A DNA stretch of 5,471 bases from Verrucomicrobiota bacterium. Lineage in GTDB: Bacteria; Verrucomicrobiota; Verrucomicrobiia; Chthoniobacterales; UBA10450. Position numbers and translations under genes: made by a program. Location: positions 1 through 5,471 of the forward strand of contig QHOM01000097.1 of NCBI GenBank assembly GCA_003218785.1, written 5' to 3'. The number at the start of each line of letters is the position of its first letter. Within the stretch, counting starts at the first letter, position 1. Under the pieces are notes generated by a model, which saw only the letters and a list, made by a program, of their open reading frames with translations, was not told the DNA's origin and ran no database searches. Positions 1 to 5,471 of this stretch are shown piece after piece.

Positions 1-1
1 G

Positions 2-688
2 CTTCCCCTCGCGTGCGCGATCGAATGCATCCACACGTACTCGCTCGTGCACGACGATCTCCCGAGCATGGACAACGACGACTACCGGCGCGGACGTCCT
101 ACGTGCCACAAAGTTTTTGGCGACGGCATTGCCGTGCTCGCAGGGGACGCGCTGTTAACGATCGCCTTTGAAATTGTTTCGACGGCGAAGCCGGCGCGGC
201 GCTACGGCATGTCAACGTTATTACGTGAAATCGCAGTGGCGGCTGGAAGTCAAAGATTGATCGCCGGTCAGGTGGCCGATCTCGAAGCCGAAGGCAGGAA
301 GGTCAAACGTAACCAATTGCGCTTTATTCATGAAAACAAAACAGCAGCGATATTGAAAAGTTCGGTGCGGCTCGGCGCAATGAGCGCCAATGCAGACGCC
401 AGAAAACTGCGGGCTGTCACCCAATTTGGGCACGGGCTCGGGCTGGCTTTTCAGGTCATCGACGACATCCTCGATGTAACGCAAACCTCAGAGATATTGG
501 GAAAGAGCGCCGGCAAAGATATCGCGACACAGAAAGCGACGTACCCCGCGGTAATTGGTCTGAAAAAATCACGCGACGAAGCGAGACGGCTCACCCGCCA
601 GGCGCACGATGCCTTGTCGGTTTTTCGCAGCGGCCAGGCCGAACCGCTTCATTGCCTCGCAAATTATCTCCTCGAACGCGAATATTGA
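2..688 (+). CDS. ispA: Polyprenyl (probably farnesyl) diphosphate synthase, 5' end missing
   Basis: This enzyme condenses isopentenyl diphosphate with allylic diphosphates to make farnesyl (possibly geranylgeranyl) diphosphate in the cytoplasm, feeding quinone, undecaprenyl and other isoprenoid synthesis. The frame is open from the window edge, so the start lies outside; 228 residues are visible of about 300 usual for IspA. In visible numbering, the first Asp-rich motif is DDLPSMD at 18-24, preceded by IHTYSLVH and followed by the RRG-x-PT-x-HK block (29-37). KT at 113-114 and the second Asp-rich motif VIDDILD (about 152-158) follow, then GKSAGKD (167-173). These are the Mg-diphosphate binding sites of the all-alpha isoprenoid synthase fold. 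The Tyr five residues before the first motif matches E. coli IspA from memory and favours a C15 product; that is inference. The C-terminus has the expected family ending, so the 3' end is intact. A GTG at 47 is an internal valine, not a start. It converges with tsaD. Confidence 0.93.
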   Translation, partial: LPLACAIECIHTYSLVHDDLPSMDNDDYRRGRPTCHKVFGDGIAVLAGDALLTIAFEIVSTAKPARRYGMSTLLREIAVAAGSQRLIAGQVADLEAEGRKVKRNQLRFIHENKTAAILKSSVRLGAMSANADARKLRAVTQFGHGLGLAFQVIDDILDVTQTSEILGKSAGKDIATQKATYPAVIGLKKSRDEARRLTRQAHDALSVFRSGQAEPLHCLANYLLEREY

Positions 689-695
689 TTGGTTG

Positions 696-832
696 GGGAG
701 CGCAGGCCGCTGGCCTGCAGTCGTCGGCAGCGTGCCGACGACACTTTGCGTTTTGCAACACGAAAAATTAAGCGCTATCAAAAGGCTTTTCGGCAAGCTG
801 CCGAAAAGAACAGGCTTGCAGCCTGTGCTCCC
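696..832. repeat. Mirror-symmetric four-hairpin REP/REPIN-like element
   Basis: Four hairpins are arranged as a near-perfect mirror. H1 has stem 702-708/712-718 (7 bp, 3-nt loop) and H2 has stem 720-729/733-742 (10 bp, 3-nt loop). After a 43-nt AT-richer centre (743-785) come H3, stem 786-795/799-808 (10 bp, 3-nt loop), and H4, stem 810-816/820-826 (7 bp, 3-nt loop). Single A residues (719, 809) separate the members of each pair, and the whole is bracketed by GGGAGC (696-701) and GCTCCC (827-832). When the two halves are compared as inverted copies, most stem differences are compensatory, so pairing is kept. This resembles inverted REP pairs (BIME/REPIN) mobilised by RAYT transposases in other bacteria; no transposase is in the window. 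It lies between two convergent genes, where it may also hinder read-through, although neither side has a strong T tract. Confidence 0.8.
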
Positions 833-845
833 GGATTTTACAGAC

Positions 846-1856
846 TCACGCCAACGCGAAATTGGGATCGATCTCTTCTGTCAGCCTTGATTCGAATCCG
901 GCTTGCAAACGCAACAACGCGGCAAATGCGATCATCGCCGCGTTGTCAGTGCACAACCAGGGCTCGGCGCTTTTGAATTCAAATCCTTCGCGTGCACACG
1001 CGTCACCCAATTGTCGCCGCAGTTCATGGTTGCAGCTCACCCCACCGCTCATCGTCACAAGATCGACATCGTATTTCTGCGCTGCTGCGATCGTTTTGGT
1101 CACCAAAGCGTCAACAACAGCCTGTTGAAATGACGCGCAGAGATCCGCAAGAAAATCGCCCTTCAATTTGGGAAGTGAATATCGTACGGCGGTTTTTAAT
1201 CCGCTGAAACTAAAATTCTCCGAGTCAAGCATGCTGCGCGGCAAATCAAATCGATCCGGATCGCCAGCGCGCGCGTGGTTTTCAATTTCTGGACCGCCGG
1301 GATAACCGAACCCGAGCATCTTGGCGACCTTATCGAACGCTTCACCGGCGGCATCATCAACCGTGCACCCGATCAAGTGATAATTGCCAAGCCCGTGCAC
1401 TCGAATCGAGATCGTGTGTCCGCCGCTCACAATGAGCGAAACATTCCGCCTGATTTGGCCGTCGCAATCTGCGCCGCCAAAAAATGGCGATAGCAGATGT
1501 CCTTCGAGATGATTGATCGCGAGGTACGGTTTGCCAAAGCCAATCGCCAAACCTTTCGCAATCGATGCGCCAATCATGAGCGAACTCGCCAGACCTGGTC
1601 CGCTCGTCGCCGCAAATGCATCAACGTGCGACATGTCGATCTTAGCGTCACGTGTCACCCGCTCCAGAAGTCGCGGCGCGTGCACCAGATGATTCCGTGA
1701 AGCAATCTCGGGCACAATTCCACCATATTTTTCATGCTCGGTGATTTGTGACGCGACTTCGCTGGCAAGCAACTCCGAGCCGGAGTGGCGGTCGCGCCCG
1801 CGCAAGATCGCTACGGCGGTCTCGTCGCACGAGGTTTCCAATGCCAATACTGTCAT
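846..1856 (-). CDS. tsaD: tRNA N6-threonylcarbamoyladenosine transferase TsaD
   Basis: TsaD transfers the threonylcarbamoyl group from threonylcarbamoyl-AMP to A37 of ANN-decoding tRNAs, working in the cytoplasm with TsaB and TsaE after TsaC makes the intermediate. From the ATG at 1856 the protein has 336 residues, the usual family length. Landmarks are ETSCDETA (7-14), PEIASRNH (49-56), the metal-binding HLEGH (His116, His120), VSGGHT (143-148), DDAAGEAFDK (167-176), GYPGGPEIE (184-192), FSFSGLKTAV (215-224), SGGVSCN (270-276) and CTDNAAM (302-308) with the third metal ligand Asp304. The frame can be extended to a GTG at 1883. The ATG is preferred because family members begin a few residues before ETSCDET, and because the extra nine residues would be translated repeat sequence. 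Neither start has a good Shine-Dalgarno. ctpA lies just upstream on the same strand, so cotranscription is likely. No partner tsa gene is in view. Confidence 0.95.
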   Translation of the reverse strand: MTVLALETSCDETAVAILRGRDRHSGSELLASEVASQITEHEKYGGIVPEIASRNHLVHAPRLLERVTRDAKIDMSHVDAFAATSGPGLASSLMIGASIAKGLAIGFGKPYLAINHLEGHLLSPFFGGADCDGQIRRNVSLIVSGGHTISIRVHGLGNYHLIGCTVDDAAGEAFDKVAKMLGFGYPGGPEIENHARAGDPDRFDLPRSMLDSENFSFSGLKTAVRYSLPKLKGDFLADLCASFQQAVVDALVTKTIAAAQKYDVDLVTMSGGVSCNHELRRQLGDACAREGFEFKSAEPWLCTDNAAMIAFAALLRLQAGFESRLTEEIDPNFALA

Positions 1857-1939
1857 GTCAAGCGGAGCCGAGACATCTCTCACTGCTGAATTCCGAGCCA
1901 GACAAAGTAGAGATCCTCGACCTTGCTCGCGGAATGACC
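1851..1939. repeat. Imperfect inverted repeat filling the ctpA-tsaD gap
   Basis: Two 31-nt arms, 1851-1881 and 1909-1939, are imperfect reverse complements around a 27-nt centre (1882-1908). On the + strand the left arm begins TGTCATGTCAAGCGGAGCCG, and the right arm ends GCTCGCGGAATGACC. The firmest pairings are GTCAT (1852-1856) with ATGAC (1934-1938), ATCTCT (1875-1880) with AGAGAT (1909-1914), and a CCGAG/CTCGA block between them that needs one wobble. The layout resembles dispersed intergenic palindromes with arms like GTCATTCCGAGCGAAGTCGAG that I recall from soil Acidobacteria and Verrucomicrobia genomes; that recognition comes from memory. The repeat begins 18 nt after the ctpA stop and runs over the likely tsaD ATG (1854-1856). 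Confidence 0.7.
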
Positions 1940-1957
1940 AAAGCGGAAGTCGCGGGT

Positions 1958-3292
1958 CTATTTCTTTACTGCTTCCGCCTTCGGTGCGTTCTGCTGCGCG
2001 TAAATCATGACTCCCTTCAGGGCATCGATGGCACGCAACATCTGTGGATCTTTCGCCTTGATAATGTTTCTCTCGTCCTCAGGTTTCACATTTTCCGCAT
2101 TACGCAACGCGAAGAGCGCACGCTCCTGCTCGGGGGTCATGGCGACACGAATATTCGGGGCTACACCATTTCCCTGAATGACCTGTTTGCCGGGTGTGTA
2201 GTATTTTGCCGTGGTAAAACGCACTGCGGACCCGTCCGGCAATTGCATAACATTCTGCACGGAACCTTTCCCAAAGGTGGTCTCGCCAACGAGGATGGCG
2301 CGATGCAGATCCTTGAGCGCTCCAGAAACGATCTCCGCACCGCTCGCACTGCCTTCGTTAATCAGGAGAGCGATCGGAAAATTTGAACGCTCTTTTTTCG
2401 CCCCGGAAGTCGCGTAATCATGTTGCTGAGAAGCAACCCGGCCTTGCGTTGAAACTACCTTTGTGTTGGGCGGCAAAAATTGAGCGCACACATCCACAGC
2501 GCTATTCAATAACCCGCCCGGGTTGTTCCGCAGATCGAGAATCAGCGCCTGCATACCTTGCTTCTGCAATTCGTCGAGCGCCTTTGCTAATTCTTCTGCC
2601 GTCGGCTCATTGAACTGAATCAGCCGGATATAGCCGATCCTGAATGGGCCGGTTAGCTCCGCGTCCAGCAACCTCGCTCCCTTGACGCTTTGCACCTTGA
2701 TCTCCGCGCGCTCCAAAGAGTAGTCTTTGATTTCCTTGGTCGAGGGGCGCAGCAGCGTCAGAGTTACTTTGCGCCCAGCTGGCCCGCGCAAAACATTGAT
2801 GGCATCCTGTAGGTCCATTCTTTCCGTTGAAACGCCGTTTATTCTCAAGATCTGATCTCCCGACAAAATGCCTGCCTTAGCCGCGGGCGTGTCCTCCATC
2901 GCCGTAACGACCGTAGGCAAACCGTTTTTCATCGAGACCTCGATTCCGAGCCCATTAAACCGGCTGCGGGTGTCATCTTGCATGTCGCGAAAATCATTCG
3001 GGTCCATAAACTGGCTATGTGGATCAAGTGACGAAAGCATGCCTTTCATCGCCGCCGTGACGAGGTCGTGATAGCTCGTTTTGTTGCCATCCACGTAATC
3101 CTGCCGGATCAATTCGATGGCTTTTGCGAAGATGGAAATTTGCGAGTAACCGTTATCCTCTTCGTTCTTTCCCGGTTCCGCTTCTTGCGCGCGGACGCCA
3201 GAAAGAACGCCGAGCAGCAGCAGACAAGCCAACAATGGCATGGTAATGAAGCGTCTCATATTTCGAGCCAAGATTGCAAACAGTTCGACCAT
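1958..3292 (-). CDS. ctpA: Secreted S41-family C-terminal processing protease (CtpA-like)
   Basis: This is a serine/lysine-dyad protease of family S41, which trims or degrades exported proteins from their C-termini, usually in the periplasm. It has 444 residues. A signal peptide is visible: MRRF (12-15), a Leu-rich core (about 19-30) and a likely cleavage after VRA at 35. A helical N-terminal region (about 48-110) precedes a PDZ domain (about 113-183, carboxylate loop GLGIEVS at 114-120). The protease core contains LDLRNNPGG (252-260), NEGSASGAE (312-320) and GETTFGKGSVQ (336-346). By the Ser-25-Lys spacing known for CtpB, the catalytic residues are Ser317 and Lys342, with Gln346 as the third. 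A helical tail runs from about 385 to the end. The ATG at 3292 is chosen over Met12 (ATG 3259) because only the former has any upstream purine signal (GGAATGAG); both leave a workable signal peptide. It is first in a likely ctpA-tsaD unit and divergent from the DUF885 gene. The substrate is unknown. Confidence 0.94.
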   Translation of the reverse strand: MVELFAILARNMRRFITMPLLACLLLLGVLSGVRAQEAEPGKNEEDNGYSQISIFAKAIELIRQDYVDGNKTSYHDLVTAAMKGMLSSLDPHSQFMDPNDFRDMQDDTRSRFNGLGIEVSMKNGLPTVVTAMEDTPAAKAGILSGDQILRINGVSTERMDLQDAINVLRGPAGRKVTLTLLRPSTKEIKDYSLERAEIKVQSVKGARLLDAELTGPFRIGYIRLIQFNEPTAEELAKALDELQKQGMQALILDLRNNPGGLLNSAVDVCAQFLPPNTKVVSTQGRVASQQHDYATSGAKKERSNFPIALLINEGSASGAEIVSGALKDLHRAILVGETTFGKGSVQNVMQLPDGSAVRFTTAKYYTPGKQVIQGNGVAPNIRVAMTPEQERALFALRNAENVKPEDERNIIKAKDPQMLRAIDALKGVMIYAQQNAPKAEAVKK

Positions 3293-3348
3293 CGCTCATT
3301 CCGGAATTTTGGCAACGTGCGACGCGTTCTCTTAACTTTGCGCCCTGA
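3293..3348. promoter_or_regulatory. Divergent intergenic region between ctpA and the DUF885 gene
   Basis: This 56-bp stretch separates two divergent starts, so promoters for both directions must lie in it or overlap the genes. On the + strand TTGGCA (3309-3314) is 17 nt from TTAACT (3332-3337). The first is a good -35 match, but the second matches the -10 consensus at only 3 of 6 positions, so the promoter is weakly supported. If used, transcription would start only a few bases before the ATG at 3349, giving an almost leaderless message; no Shine-Dalgarno is visible there. A perfect 10-bp palindrome, ATTCCGGAAT (3298-3307), sits beside the ctpA start and could be an operator, or simply part of its ribosome-binding region. 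No clear - strand promoter was seen. Confidence 0.3.
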
Positions 3349-5133
3349 ATGAAACCCGCTCTCACAATGAAAGCTTTCCCGTTCGTCCTTGCGCTGGTCG
3401 CGCTATGTCTCTCTTGTGGGGGCAGCTTCGCCACGCAGACCGCCGATGTTGAGTACGAAGCAGTAGCCGAAGAATACATCAAAACCTATCTCGCCGCCCA
3501 TCCTCTGGAAGGCACCGCTCTTGGGCTTCACGAATATGACGGCAAAATCACCGATTACAGCCGCCTGGCGCTCGATGCCGAGCTCTCCCGGTTGCGGCGG
3601 TTCGACGATCGATTGACCAAGTTCGATGCGGGCACATTGAGTCCTCGGCAATCAATCGATCTGCGCATTCTCCAGGCGGCCGTTAAGAAGGATCTCTTTG
3701 AAATGCAGGACATGTCGGTCTTCGAGCGAAATCCCATGGTCTACGCGCGCGCAGTCGACGTGAACGTTTATATCAAAAGAAATTTCGCCCCGCTTGAGGA
3801 CCGTGTTCGCAGCCTGGTCGCGATCGAATCACAAATCCCAAATATTCTCATCGCAGCGAGAACAAACCTGCAAGAGGTGCTTCCCAAACCGTATGTGGAG
3901 CTCGCCATTCAGATCGCAAAGGGTTCCGCCGATTTTCTGAAAAAAGATCTCGTTGCCGCCGTTGCCGGCTTGAAGGACGAGCAGATTCGCGTCGCATTTC
4001 AGGAAGCCAATCGCAAGGCAGCAAATGCGCTCAACGATTATGCAGCGTGGTTGGAACGGGAGAAACTTCCGAAAGCCTCGCTCGATTTCGCGCTGGGCGA
4101 AGAAAAATTCAAGCGCTTCCTTACTCAAACCGAACTAGTCGATCTTCCGCCGCAAAAAATTCTTGAGATCGGCATGAAGCAATTAAAGGCGGAACAGGAA
4201 GCTTTTGCCGACGCGGCAAAAAAAATCGATCCAAACAAGCCGCCGATTGAAGTTTTCAAGCAAATCCAGAGCGAGCATCCAACTCCGCAGAATCTCATTC
4301 CCGATGTAGGAAAGGATCTCGACAAAATTCGAAAATACGTCATGAGCCATCATTTGGTCGGCGTCCCCTCGGACGTTCGCGCGAAGGTGAAAGAGACGCC
4401 GCAATATCTGAGGGTCACCTCCTTCGCCTCAATGGACACGCCAGGTCCATTCGAGAAGCGAGCAACGGAGGCGTATTATTACGTCACTCCCACGGAGAAC
4501 GACTGGCCGGAGAAACAAAAACAGGAATGGCTCACCGCCTTTAATTATTACACTTCGGACGTCGTTTCCATTCACGAAGCTTATCCTGGCCATTATGTGC
4601 AATTCCAGCACCTGAACGCATCGCCCGCAACCAAAGTGGAGAAAATCTTTGGTAGCTATGCGTTCATTGAAGGCTGGGCGCATTACTGCGAGAAAATGAT
4701 GATCGACGAAGGCTACGGTAGCCCCACCAGCGCGAGTCCCAGCGAGGAGGATGTCAAACGCGCGGCCAAATATCGCATGGCGCAAGCCGACGAGGCGCTA
4801 CTCCGTGTATGCCGCTTGTGTGTGTCGATCAAGATGCACACCCAGAACATGTCGCTCGAGGAGGCAACCAAGTTTTTCCAGGAGAACTGCTACTACGAAG
4901 AAAAACCCGCGCGTCAGGAAGCAATGCGAGGCACTTTCGATCCCGGCTATCTCAACTATACCCTGGGCAAATTGCAGATCCTGAAATTGCGCGACGATTA
5001 CAAGGCACAACAAGGCGACGAATTTTCATTGCAAAAGTTTCATAATGAACTGCTCAACCACGGCATGCCGCCCATTCGTCTCCTACGCGAAATCATGCTC
5101 AAAGACCAAAGCAAATGGAACGAAGTGCTCTGA
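3349..5133 (+). CDS. Secreted DUF885-family protein, putative metallopeptidase
   Basis: A 594-residue protein of the DUF885 family, whose members look like zinc metallopeptidases but are mostly uncharacterised. A Sec signal peptide is visible: MKAF (7-10), a hydrophobic stretch (about 11-22) and a possible cleavage after SFA at 29. Cys20 and Cys23 do not sit in a proper lipobox, so a lipoprotein is unlikely. The mature part is largely helical, with many charged Lys/Glu-rich segments. Family motifs cluster late: TPGPFEKRA (364-372) with EAYYYVTP (374-381), HEAYPGHYVQ (409-418), EGWAHYCE (441-448) and FDPGYLNYTLGK (530-541). His409, Glu410, His415 and Glu441 are the likely metal and catalytic residues, by analogy with gluzincins; this is inference. 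Length is normal for the family. The start could instead be the ATG at 3367 (Met7), and neither has a Shine-Dalgarno. It is divergent from ctpA, and both products are exported; a shared role in peptide turnover is a guess. Confidence 0.88.
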   Translation: MKPALTMKAFPFVLALVALCLSCGGSFATQTADVEYEAVAEEYIKTYLAAHPLEGTALGLHEYDGKITDYSRLALDAELSRLRRFDDRLTKFDAGTLSPRQSIDLRILQAAVKKDLFEMQDMSVFERNPMVYARAVDVNVYIKRNFAPLEDRVRSLVAIESQIPNILIAARTNLQEVLPKPYVELAIQIAKGSADFLKKDLVAAVAGLKDEQIRVAFQEANRKAANALNDYAAWLEREKLPKASLDFALGEEKFKRFLTQTELVDLPPQKILEIGMKQLKAEQEAFADAAKKIDPNKPPIEVFKQIQSEHPTPQNLIPDVGKDLDKIRKYVMSHHLVGVPSDVRAKVKETPQYLRVTSFASMDTPGPFEKRATEAYYYVTPTENDWPEKQKQEWLTAFNYYTSDVVSIHEAYPGHYVQFQHLNASPATKVEKIFGSYAFIEGWAHYCEKMMIDEGYGSPTSASPSEEDVKRAAKYRMAQADEALLRVCRLCVSIKMHTQNMSLEEATKFFQENCYYEEKPARQEAMRGTFDPGYLNYTLGKLQILKLRDDYKAQQGDEFSLQKFHNELLNHGMPPIRLLREIMLKDQSKWNEVL

Positions 5134-5231
5134 GTAAAAGTTAAAAGGGTTACAACTTTACAAAGTCAAAGGCCACACAATGGCCTCCGTTGTAACTCTT
5201 TTAACATTGCAACTTTTGTAACTCTTTTACC
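5134..5231. repeat. Degenerate short-repeat cluster around TTGTAACTCTTTTA
   Basis: The gap between the DUF885 and SDR genes is made almost wholly of related A/T-rich units. TTGTAACTCTTTTA occurs exactly twice on the + strand, at 5190-5203 and 5216-5229, offset by 26 nt. An inverted copy with one change lies at 5142-5155. Looser relatives (ACAACTTTAC at 5152-5161, GCAACTTTTG at 5209-5218) make the block look like degenerate units of 8-9 nt expanded in both orientations. The last copy supplies the TAA stop of the SDR gene (5227-5229). The composition is clearly more A/T-rich than the coding sequence on either side. Confidence 0.7.
5140..5205. terminator. Probable bidirectional terminator hairpin
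   Basis: A 16-nt arm at 5140-5155 pairs with 5190-5205 through 15 Watson-Crick pairs and one position that is G-U in the + strand transcript. A smaller hairpin nests inside it: AGGCCA (5170-5175) with TGGCCT (5181-5186), loop CACAA. The gap lies between convergent stops (TGA ending at 5133 and TAA at 5227-5229), and both exits are rich in T on the transcribed strand, though without a clean poly-U run. Acting as a terminator for both genes is therefore plausible but not proved; the pairing could equally be a by-product of the repeat expansion. Confidence 0.5.
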
Positions 5232-5471
5232 AGGGTATTTCCTTCCGATCACGCAGAAATTTCCCAGTGACCTTTTGCGGCGCGTCGGTGGCGAGCCAGA
5301 CAATTGTATCCGCTCCTTCTTCGACTGTCCGCGTCGCGCCTCGCCCGCCCATATCCGTCCGCACCCAGCCGGGGCAAACCGAATTCACCGCAAATTTCGG
5401 AAGCGCCGTGGCGAGCTGCGACGTCACGCCGTTGAGCGCAGTCTTCGAGATGCAGTAAGCCGGCGCCCAGC
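5227..5471 (-). CDS. Short-chain dehydrogenase/reductase, carbonyl-reductase-like, 5' end missing
   Basis: NAD(P)H-dependent short-chain dehydrogenases reduce carbonyl groups or oxidise alcohols on a Rossmann fold. Only the last 80 residues are in view; the full protein is usually 230-280, so the cofactor-binding N-terminus lies beyond the right edge. The visible part opens with WAPAYCISKTALNGV, which carries the active-site YxxxK (Tyr5, Lys9 in visible numbering). VNSVCPGWVRTDMGG follows, the post-catalytic segment typical of carbonyl reductase 1-like enzymes. Next come a GADTIVWLA segment and the ending GKFLRDRKEIPW, also typical of that group. A GTG at 5427 in the same frame is internal and is not the start. 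The C-terminus looks complete even though the TAA stop falls inside the repeat. It converges on the DUF885 gene. The true substrate cannot be told from this fragment; a reductase for aldehydes or ketones is the family expectation. Confidence 0.9.
   Translation of the reverse strand, partial: WAPAYCISKTALNGVTSQLATALPKFAVNSVCPGWVRTDMGGRGATRTVEEGADTIVWLATDAPQKVTGKFLRDRKEIPW

Noticed and set aside
696..832. Structured RNA or riboswitch
   Set aside because: It lies between two convergent stops and is not upstream of any gene, and its mirror symmetry fits a mobile palindromic repeat better than a ligand-binding fold.
609..976. Two overlapping + strand frames (609-890 and 689-976) through the ispA/tsaD gap
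   Set aside because: They consist of the ispA end, translated hairpin repeat and antisense tsaD; nothing suggests a real protein.
1857..1883. GTG start for tsaD at 1883, adding nine residues
   Set aside because: The added residues are encoded by the repeat arm, and the family normally starts close to ETSCDET. The weak GGA eight bases upstream is not enough to prefer it, though it is not excluded.
1748..2386. 212-residue open frame on the + strand
   Set aside because: It runs antisense across tsaD, the inverted repeat and ctpA, shows no family motif, and is explained by the coding bias of the two well-supported - strand genes.
3153..3482. 109-residue open frame on the - strand across the divergent region
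   Set aside because: It overlaps the ctpA start in another frame and is antisense to the DUF885 signal-peptide region; there is no recognisable domain or ribosome-binding site.
4429..4785. 118-residue open frame on the - strand
   Set aside because: It is antisense to the most conserved part of the DUF885 gene (the HEAYPGH and EGWAHY region), so its openness is a shadow of that gene.
5134..5231. CRISPR-like array of short repeats
   Set aside because: The units are only about 14 nt, degenerate, in both orientations and without unique spacers of regular length; no cas gene is near.

Overview
The window holds five protein-coding genes, two of them cut by the window edges. They read like a chromosomal core region of a Gram-negative-type soil bacterium. 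Secreted proteins with Sec signal peptides, a CtpA-type periplasmic protease, moderate GC and three kinds of palindromic intergenic repeat all fit the Verrucomicrobiota (Chthoniobacterales-like). Acidobacteriota or a relative cannot be excluded. The lineage call is inference from general resemblance, not a search.

Layout: (1) 2-688, + strand, the 3' three-quarters of an IspA-type polyprenyl diphosphate synthase. (2) 689-845, a convergent gap filled by a mirror-symmetric four-hairpin repeat (696-832). (3) 846-1856, - strand, tsaD for the tRNA t6A modification. (4) 1851-1939, an imperfect inverted repeat that fills most of the ctpA-tsaD gap and contains the likely tsaD start codon. (5) 1958-3292, - strand, an S41/CtpA processing protease with signal peptide and PDZ domain, upstream of tsaD and probably cotranscribed with it. 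(6) 3293-3348, a 56-bp divergent intergenic region. (7) 3349-5133, + strand, a secreted DUF885 protein with an HEAYPGH metallopeptidase-like motif. (8) 5134-5231, a repeat-rich convergent gap with a long hairpin, probably a two-way terminator. (9) 5227-5471, - strand, the C-terminal third of a carbonyl-reductase-like short-chain dehydrogenase, whose stop codon lies inside the repeat.

The genes do not form one pathway: isoprenoid synthesis, tRNA modification, envelope proteolysis and a reductase. Only ctpA-tsaD looks like a shared transcription unit. ctpA and the DUF885 gene are divergent and both encode exported (putative) peptidases. I found no phage, CRISPR, toxin-antitoxin or RNA gene. The most unusual content is non-coding: three unrelated palindromic repeats occupy every gap except the divergent promoter region, and two of them supply a start or stop codon to a neighbouring gene.
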